Positions 14,330-18,484 of a stretch of DNA of 18,484 nt are shown in pieces. Both the position numbers and the translations under genes were made by a program. Every line of letters begins with the position of its first letter. Within the stretch, counting starts at the first letter, position 1. Below the pieces are notes generated by a model, which had not been told where the DNA came from, did no database searches, and worked only from the letters and a program-made list of their open reading frames with translations. The stretch lies in contig JALVLX010000001.1 of NCBI GenBank assembly GCA_027032855.1, positions 1-18,484 on the forward strand, read 5' to 3'. The DNA comes from Flavobacteriales bacterium. Its GTDB lineage: Bacteria; Bacteroidota; Bacteroidia; Flavobacteriales; Flavobacteriaceae.

Positions 14330-14728
14330 ATGAAAAAAATAGAACACATTGGTATAGCCGTCAAAGATATTGACCAAGCCGAAAAACGTTTTGCAAAATT
14401 ACTGAACACCTTATCTTACAAGCGCGAAGTGGTGGAGAGTGAGGGCGTAGTAACGTCATTTTTTAGGACCGGAGAAAGTAAAATAGAATTGCTGGCACCT
14501 ACCCGTCCGGATAGTCCCATTCAAAAATATCTTGATAAAAAAGGGGAGGGGATGCATCATATTGCTTTTGAAGTTGATGATATTGAGCAAAAAATAGAAA
14601 CGCTAAAGCAAGAAGGTTTTATATTGATTAATGACCAACCCAAAGACGGAGCGGATAACAAGCGTATTGCTTTTATTCATCCCAAATCAACCGGAGGCGT
14701 TTTAGTCGAGCTTTGTCAAGAAAAATAA
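14330..14728 (+). CDS. mce: Methylmalonyl-CoA epimerase
   Basis: This 132-residue VOC-fold enzyme interconverts the (R) and (S) forms of methylmalonyl-CoA, linking propionate, odd-chain lipid and branched amino acid use to succinyl-CoA through methylmalonyl-CoA mutase. Two beta-alpha-beta-beta-beta modules are visible: HIGIAVKDIDQAEKRF at 6-21 and HHIAFEVDDIEQKIE at 76-90. The expected metal ligands are His6, Glu53 (KIELLAP), His77 and Glu127 (VLVELCQ). The length is that of the bacterial enzyme. Neither mutase subunit is adjacent, but lone genes are common in this group. Related VOC proteins are the only realistic alternative. Confidence 0.9.
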   Translation: MKKIEHIGIAVKDIDQAEKRFAKLLNTLSYKREVVESEGVVTSFFRTGESKIELLAPTRPDSPIQKYLDKKGEGMHHIAFEVDDIEQKIETLKQEGFILINDQPKDGADNKRIAFIHPKSTGGVLVELCQEK

Positions 14729-14731
14729 CAC

Positions 14732-14758
14732 AAAAAGCCCGCCAATACAGCGAGCTTT
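14732..14758 (-). terminator. Intrinsic terminator after rpmH
   Basis: On the minus strand AAAGCTCGC pairs with GCGGGCTTT (one G-T pair) around the loop TGTATTG and runs into T bases. It lies 25 bp after the rpmH stop. Read on the plus strand the same stem follows the epimerase stop, so it may help end both convergent transcripts. Confidence 0.8.
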
Positions 14759-14782
14759 GTTGGTCCTTAAAAAAAGGAACAA

Positions 14783-14941
14783 TTATTTTTTGTGTCTGGG
14801 TTCTGACGAAACAGACAATTTTTTTCTGCCTTTGGCACGACGACGTGCTAAAACCTTACGGCCTTCTTTAGTAGCCATTCTCTCACGGAAACCGTGTTTG
14901 TTTCTTCTTTTTCTTTTGGATGGTTGATAAGTCCTTTTCAT
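14783..14941 (-). CDS. rpmH: 50S ribosomal protein L34
   Basis: The frame reads MKRTYQPSKRKRRNKHGFRE followed by a Met-Ala-Thr-Lys segment, the Arg-rich block VLARRRAKGRKKL and a short end SVSSEPRHKK, 52 residues in all. This is an unmistakable L34: a very small, basic protein of the large ribosomal subunit. The C-terminal extension beyond the Arg-rich block is a few residues longer than in E. coli, as in other Bacteroidota. rnpA, often its partner, is not next to it. It has its own terminator, and a TAnnTTTG-type box lies 74 bp upstream, so it looks like a single-gene unit. Confidence 0.97.
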   Translation of the reverse strand: MKRTYQPSKRKRRNKHGFRERMATKEGRKVLARRRAKGRKKLSVSSEPRHKK

Positions 14942-15015
14942 AATTACAATCTATTTATAATTTCTTTGATTCAGCTGTTAGATGCCTTACTTTGAGTGGC
15001 ATAAAAATCGTTCTG

Positions 15016-15023
15016 CAAAGCTA
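15016..15023 (-). promoter_or_regulatory. Candidate -7 box for rpmH
   Basis: The minus strand reads TAGCTTTG, matching TAnnTTTG, and would give a leader of roughly 70 nt before the rpmH ATG. No -33 TTTG is visible at normal spacing. Confidence 0.5.
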
Positions 15024-15191
15024 TAAATTATTTTTGAAAAAAAAAGTTTTTTCTTTAAAGTTTTTTGTTCGTTTTATAAAAATATTTTTTGCGATTTTGT
15101 TATAAAAAACAAAGAATTATTGACTATTTGTTAATCAAGTATAAGACAATTCGTTAATAATGCGAGTTTTATGCTTGTTTAGCTTCGATTT

Positions 15192-15218
15192 AATGATTTT
15201 AATCATTTTTTAATGATT
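15192..15218 (+). promoter_or_regulatory. FNR-box-like operator repeats in the Crp/Fnr promoter
   Basis: AATGATT (15192-15198), AATCATT (15201-15207) and AATGATT (15212-15218) form two overlapping inverted repeats. The first contains TGATTTTAATCA (15194-15205), which fits TGAT-N4-ATCA, the core of the FNR box TTGAT-N4-ATCAA. Its centre lies about 38 bp before the predicted transcription start, where a Crp/Fnr-type activator would contact RNA polymerase. Confidence 0.55.
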
Positions 15219-15224
15219 TTTTTT

Positions 15225-15232
15225 TACCTTTG
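15225..15232 (+). promoter_or_regulatory. -7 box of the Crp/Fnr-panB operon
   Basis: TACCTTTG matches TAnnTTTG and lies 65 bp before the ATG at 15298. No TTTG -33 box is present; the FNR-like repeats take its place, which suits a promoter under activator or repressor control. Confidence 0.6.
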
Positions 15233-15297
15233 TCTTCTAAAAAAAACGCTTATTTCAATTTTACAAAGTGAAAAATTGAAACGAAAAAAAACAATCA

Positions 15298-15990
15298 ATG
15301 AAAAATTGTAATCTCTGTTTAATTCATCAACTGAATTCTTTTAAAACACTTTCCAAGAAAGATTTAGATTATATATCGGAACACAAAAAGGTGATGCATT
15401 TTAAAAAAGGCAAATTGGTTCTGGAAGAAGGGAAACCCAGCCGTGCCGTATATTGTTTAATGTCCGGCAAAGGGAAACTTTCAAAGTATAATTCATCCGG
15501 TAAAGAACAAATTATCAGGTTTGTAAAATCCGGAAATTTGATTGGATACCGTTCTGTATTTAACAATGAAGCCATCACCTTAAATTTAACTGCAATTGAA
15601 GATGTGACTGCTTGTTCTATACCTAAAGAAGTTTTTAAAAATTTATTGGCTAACAAAGATTTCACTCTTGAAATGTTACGTTTGTTGAGCAATGATTTGA
15701 AAACGGCCAATATGATTATTTCTCATTTGGCTCAACATTCTGTGAGAGAGCGTTTGGCAGAAACTTTATTGCATCTTGAAGATATATTTGGCACAGATAG
15801 AGAAGGTAACATAAATATTTTGCTGTCTCGTGATGAATTGGCAAATATTATAGGTACCGCTTCAGAATCGGTTATCCGTATTTTATCGACTTTTAAAAAG
15901 AATAACATTATTTTTTCAAAAGCTAAAAAAATCAAACTTTTAGATAAACAGAAATTGTATAATATTGCCGAAGGTTTAGAGCCGAAATAG
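15298..15990 (+). CDS. Crp/Fnr-family transcriptional regulator
   Basis: This 230-residue protein has a cyclic-nucleotide-binding-type jelly-roll (about 15-125: KKGKLVLEEGKPSRAVYCLM, GNLIGYRSVFNNE), a long dimer helix (about 125-155) and a winged helix at 160-225. The recognition helix SRDELANIIGTASESVIRIL keeps Glu190 and Arg194 at the positions that read TGA half-sites in CRP and FNR. The N-terminus has C4-N-L-C7, with further Cys at 53 and 106; a Cys pair here is common in Flavobacteriia homologues, but it is not the full FNR cluster motif. The CRP-type cAMP phosphate-binding Arg-Ser is not obvious, so the signal is unknown. It heads an operon with panB (4-bp gap) and rluA-like. Confidence 0.9.
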   Translation: MKNCNLCLIHQLNSFKTLSKKDLDYISEHKKVMHFKKGKLVLEEGKPSRAVYCLMSGKGKLSKYNSSGKEQIIRFVKSGNLIGYRSVFNNEAITLNLTAIEDVTACSIPKEVFKNLLANKDFTLEMLRLLSNDLKTANMIISHLAQHSVRERLAETLLHLEDIFGTDREGNINILLSRDELANIIGTASESVIRILSTFKKNNIIFSKAKKIKLLDKQKLYNIAEGLEPK

Positions 15991-15994
15991 TACT

Positions 15995-16810
15995 ATGAGC
16001 GTTCACAAAGAATATAAAAAAATTACCACCAAACGCTTGTTTGACATGAAACAAGCCGGTGAAAAAATAGCCATGCTGACGGCTTATGATTTTACCATGG
16101 CAAAGATTTTAGATGCCACCGGTATTGACATTATATTAGTAGGAGATTCTGCTTCCAATGTAATGGCGGGACACGAGACTACCTTACCCATTACTTTGGA
16201 TCAGATGATTTATCATGCTTCGTCGGTTATCAGAGCTGTAAACCGTGCACTTGTTGTCGTTGATATGCCTTTCGGAACTTACCAAGGTAACTCAAAAAAA
16301 GCTTTGGAGTCGGCTATACGTATTATGAAAGAATCTGGTGGACATGCCGTAAAACTTGAAGGCGGAGAAGAGATTGCAGATTCTATCACCCGTATTTTGA
16401 GTGCCGGTATTCCGGTAATGGGGCACTTGGGTTTGACGCCCCAATCTATTTACAAATTTGGGACTTATACCGTAAGAGCCAAAGAGAAAAAAGAAGCCGA
16501 AAAATTAGTCAGTGATGCCAAACTGCTGGAGAAACTGGGTATTTTTGCGTTGGTTTTGGAAAAAATTCCGGCATCGTTGGCTGAAGAAGTGGCCAAAAGT
16601 ATCAAAATTCCGGTTATCGGCATTGGTGCCGGGGCCGGTGTTGACGGGCAGGTTTTGGTAATGCACGATATGCTAGGTATGACCAAAGATTTCAGTCCAC
16701 GTTTCTTAAGACGCTATGCTGATTTGCACCAAATCATGACCGATGCATTTTCGCAATATATTAAAGACGTCAAGTCCTTGGATTTTCCTAACGAAAAGGA
16801 ACAATATTGA
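15995..16810 (+). CDS. panB: 3-methyl-2-oxobutanoate hydroxymethyltransferase
   Basis: PanB adds a hydroxymethyl group from methylene-tetrahydrofolate to alpha-ketoisovalerate, the first committed step to pantothenate and coenzyme A. The 271-residue TIM-barrel protein has the expected residues: Asp51 (LVGDSASNV) and Asp90 (VVDMPFGTYQ) for magnesium and substrate, Glu122 (VKLEGGEE), His144 in MGHLGLTPQS, and the catalytic Glu189 (LVLEKIP). IPVIGIGAGAGVDGQVLV is the family signature near 207-224. It starts 4 bp after the regulator gene, and its stop overlaps the next start by 1 base (TGATG). panC is not in the window. Confidence 0.96.
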   Translation: MSVHKEYKKITTKRLFDMKQAGEKIAMLTAYDFTMAKILDATGIDIILVGDSASNVMAGHETTLPITLDQMIYHASSVIRAVNRALVVVDMPFGTYQGNSKKALESAIRIMKESGGHAVKLEGGEEIADSITRILSAGIPVMGHLGLTPQSIYKFGTYTVRAKEKKEAEKLVSDAKLLEKLGIFALVLEKIPASLAEEVAKSIKIPVIGIGAGAGVDGQVLVMHDMLGMTKDFSPRFLRRYADLHQIMTDAFSQYIKDVKSLDFPNEKEQY

Positions 16811-17496
16811 TGAAAACCGGTCTTGACAATCTTCTAATTGCTTACGAAGACAACCATTTAATTGTAATTAACAAATGTCCCGGCGACATCGTGCAAGGCG
16901 ATAAAACCGGCGATACACCTTTGGTGGATATTGTCAAAGCTTACATTAAAATAAAATATCATAAGCCCGGAAATGTTTTTCTTGGGGTGGTGCATCGTAT
17001 TGACCGGCCTACCAGTGGTTTGGTAATGTTTGCACGGACTTCCAAAGCGTTGACACGTCTTAACAAAGCCTTGAAGGATAAAGATATTTCAAAAACCTAT
17101 TGGGCAATAGTCAAGCAAAAACCGGAGCCTGAAGCGGGAACATTGATACATTATTTGAAAAAAAATCCGAAAAAAAACAAAACAACTGTTTATGAACAGC
17201 CGGTAAAAGATGCCAAAAAAGCCATTTTACATTACAAAACTTTGGCATCGTCGGAGCGGTATCATTTGTTGGAAGTTGATTTGGAAACCGGCAGACCGCA
17301 TCAAATCAGAGCGCAATTGTCAAAAATAGGCTGTCCCATCAAAGGCGACTTGAAATACGGCTATCCCCGAAGCAATAAAAATGCCGGTATTTCACTGCAC
17401 GCACGTAAAATTGAATTGATACATCCGGTCAAAAAAGAGCCACTTACCATTCTTGCCGACCCGCCTGAAGATGATATCTGGAAACATTTTAGTTGA
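16810..17496 (+). CDS. RluA-family RNA pseudouridine synthase
   Basis: This 228-residue protein isomerises particular uridines to pseudouridine in rRNA or tRNA. It begins almost directly at the catalytic domain (LLIAYEDNHLIVINKCPG), so it lacks an S4 RNA-binding domain, like RluA and TruC. The signature HRIDRPTSGLVMF has catalytic Asp65; GRPHQIRAQLSKIGCPIKGD is the second family motif, and LHARKIELIHP the third. A TTG 3 bp upstream extends the frame, but the ATG at 16810 sits in the TGATG overlap with panB, a classic coupling arrangement. The exact target base cannot be deduced. A heptad repeat tract begins at its stop codon. Confidence 0.92.
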   Translation: MKTGLDNLLIAYEDNHLIVINKCPGDIVQGDKTGDTPLVDIVKAYIKIKYHKPGNVFLGVVHRIDRPTSGLVMFARTSKALTRLNKALKDKDISKTYWAIVKQKPEPEAGTLIHYLKKNPKKNKTTVYEQPVKDAKKAILHYKTLASSERYHLLEVDLETGRPHQIRAQLSKIGCPIKGDLKYGYPRSNKNAGISLHARKIELIHPVKKEPLTILADPPEDDIWKHFS

Positions 17497-17520
17497 AAGT
17501 TGAAAGTAGTAAAGTGGAAA
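17492..17520. repeat. GTTGAAA heptad tract at the end of the pseudouridine synthase gene
   Basis: Units gttgaaa, gttgaaa, gtagtaaa and gtggaaa follow each other with one extra base. The stop TGA of the upstream gene (17494-17496) lies within the first unit. The unit is the same as at 5124-5158. Confidence 0.7.
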
Positions 17521-17538
17521 GTGTGTTACAGGACGGAC

Positions 17539-17554
17539 AATTGAGACATCAATT
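17539..17554. terminator. Weak hairpin between convergent genes
   Basis: AATTGA (17539-17544) and TCAATT (17549-17554) flank GACA. The stem is short and AT-rich, has no T-run, and overlaps the stop codon of the ATE-like gene. It is at best a weak bidirectional terminator. Confidence 0.25.
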
Positions 17555-18293
17555 ATAATGTTTGTTTAAAATCATCGGCAACAAAATTGTCATCAGTTTT
17601 ACATTTTTGCTTGAGTTGTTTCATGTCGGGGTTCCAAGTGTTGCCGTCAAAATATTCCAATCCTTTAAAATCACGCATTTTGTACATGGCTTTGGTGCCG
17701 TAACAAGTGCCGAGATATACTTCTTTTAAGCCTTGCTCTTTTGACCAATCAATGATTTTGAACATCATCCATTTACCCAATCCCAACCGGCTGTATTGTA
17801 AGTCGTAGAAAGAAAACCAATAGTGTAGAATGTTTTCCGACATTACAGCAAAAACATAGCCTAAAATATTTTGATTGACATCTTTAAATTCAAATATGTG
17901 TGACAGGTAAGGCCAATCATAAATGTATGCAAAACGGTCTTCCGGCATGGCGCCGTCAAAGCGAACGGCTGCATAATCCAGACAGAATTTCTGAAAAGTT
18001 TCATGGTTGTCAAAATCCTTTTTTTGCCAAAGTTTGATGGCCGGCTTCAGTTCAGCTATTTTTTTGTCAATCCTTCTGTTTTCTGAAGTAGGTTTAAAAT
18101 TGTCCAACACTACTCTTAAACTTCTGGCTAGATAATGATGCGGTTGTATCAGTTCCAAAGAATTGCTGTAAGGCAAAAATCCGGAGCGGTAAATCTCATC
18201 CGTTTCGGTTGCTTCGTCTTGCCGGCAATATACGGCATAATTAAAGGTATAAGTCCGGTAATCGACCAAACTTTCGGAACGGAATATTTTCAT
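17553..18293 (-). CDS. ATE/Bpt-family aminoacyl-tRNA-protein transferase
   Basis: The C-terminal half of this 246-residue protein matches the GNAT-fold domain of arginyl/leucyl-tRNA-protein transferases. HYWFSFYDLQYSRLGLGKWM (158-177) is followed by VYLGTCYGTKAMYKMRDFKG (192-211), equivalent to the Bpt sequence with a YLG motif, then K-M-x-Y-K and a Phe. SENRRIDKK near 70-78 resembles the S-x-x-Q-R-R segment of Bpt. Such enzymes attach an amino acid from tRNA to the N-terminus of proteins to mark them for ClpAP-type degradation. The N-terminus lacks the paired cysteines of typical ATE1 and Bpt. It follows aspS by 31 bp. Activity and amino-acid donor are unproven. Confidence 0.68.
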   Translation of the reverse strand: MKIFRSESLVDYRTYTFNYAVYCRQDEATETDEIYRSGFLPYSNSLELIQPHHYLARSLRVVLDNFKPTSENRRIDKKIAELKPAIKLWQKKDFDNHETFQKFCLDYAAVRFDGAMPEDRFAYIYDWPYLSHIFEFKDVNQNILGYVFAVMSENILHYWFSFYDLQYSRLGLGKWMMFKIIDWSKEQGLKEVYLGTCYGTKAMYKMRDFKGLEYFDGNTWNPDMKQLKQKCKTDDNFVADDFKQTL

Positions 18294-18324
18294 GATGCGT
18301 GATTTTAATTATGACAAAAGGATT

Positions 18325-18484
18325 TTATTCAATGATACGTAAATGTAATTCATTCAATTGTTCTTGGCTGATGGTATCAGGCGCTTCAATCATCACATCA
18401 CGACCGGCATTGTTTTTTGGGAATGCGATAAAGTCACGAATGGTTTCCTGTCCGCCAAGTATGGCAACCAATCTGTCCAATCCG
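18325..18484 (-). CDS. aspS: Aspartyl-tRNA synthetase, C-terminal end (partial)
   Basis: The frame runs off the right edge and gives the last 52 residues, beginning GLDRLVAILGGQETIRDFIA and continuing FPKNNAGRDVMIEAPDTISQ. GLDR is class II synthetase motif 3, which binds ATP, and IRDFIAFPK is characteristic of the AspS C-terminus. The enzyme charges tRNA-Asp with aspartate in the cytoplasm. The stop is at 18325-18327, and the ATE-like gene begins 31 bp further on the same strand, so they may be co-transcribed. Confidence 0.94.
   Translation of the reverse strand, partial: GLDRLVAILGGQETIRDFIAFPKNNAGRDVMIEAPDTISQEQLNELHLRIIE

Larger units (their letters stand above)
14942..15297. other. Divergent AT-rich spacer between rpmH and the Crp/Fnr gene
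   Basis: This 356-bp spacer contains no convincing gene. It has a promoter box for rpmH on the minus strand (15016-15023), a small TTTGTT/AACAAA inverted repeat at 15096-15113, and the operator-like repeats and promoter of the Crp/Fnr operon at 15192-15232. The segment between about 15030 and 15180 is A/T-run rich and shows nothing else I can name. Confidence 0.6.

Noticed and set aside
6912..14941. Replication origin, suggested by dnaN and rpmH both being present
   Set aside because: The two genes are about 7 kb apart, dnaA, recF and rnpA are absent, and I saw no cluster of DnaA boxes (TTATCCACA-like).
15096..15113. TTTGTT/AACAAA inverted repeat as an operator
   Set aside because: Such 6-bp pairs are expected by chance in this very AT-rich spacer, and it does not sit near a promoter box.

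Overview
The window is a stretch of AT-rich bacterial chromosome, almost certainly from Bacteroidota and most likely class Flavobacteriia. Four signs point there: promoter -7 boxes fit TAnnTTTG, start codons lack clear Shine-Dalgarno sequences, the families are typical of the group (DUF721/DciA, a DUF6913-like protein, RemB/Wzi-like barrel, alternative GlmU-family protein, short ATE-like transferase), and many secreted proteins are outer-membrane barrels or lipoproteins. It is mainly a housekeeping and cell-envelope region. I saw no insertion sequence, prophage, CRISPR array or tRNA/rRNA gene.

Layout. 1-939 (+): the end of a probable transketolase subunit, a DciA-like replication protein and a DUF6913-like protein. 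1044-4544 (+): an outer-membrane barrel resembling gliding protein RemB, then glutamine-dependent NAD synthase. 4548-8027 (-): dnaN, waaA (Kdo transferase), a YqiA-like hydrolase and a HEAT-like helical protein, closely packed. 8059-9136 (-): a lipoprotein gene followed 13 bp later by a small outer-membrane barrel gene. 9240-11309 (+): galE and a DAO-type FAD oxidoreductase. 11317-12716 (-): NUDIX hydrolase and rpe, each probably its own unit. 12830-14728 (+): GlmU-family protein and methylmalonyl-CoA epimerase. 14783-14941 (-): rpmH (L34). 15298-17496 (+): a Crp/Fnr regulator, panB and an RluA-type pseudouridine synthase in one tight operon. 17553-18484 (-): an ATE-family aminoacyl-tRNA-protein transferase behind the end of aspS.

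The most informative non-coding parts are these. The crp/fnr promoter carries a palindrome (TGAT-N4-ATCA) close to an FNR box, about 38 bp before the predicted transcription start of a regulator whose recognition helix keeps the matching Glu and Arg. The two long spacers (2664-2906 and 14012-14329) are packed with palindromes plus 7-bp and 8-bp periodic tracts; in both, the 8-bp tract runs almost into the start codon. The same GTTGAAA heptad recurs at 5124-5158 and 17492-17520. Good intrinsic terminators follow rpmH and rpe.

I found no clear new multi-gene system. The best candidates for undescribed biology are the lipoprotein/barrel pair, the cysteine-poor ATE-like enzyme beside aspS, the possible self-regulating Crp/Fnr operon, and the dispersed repeat tracts.
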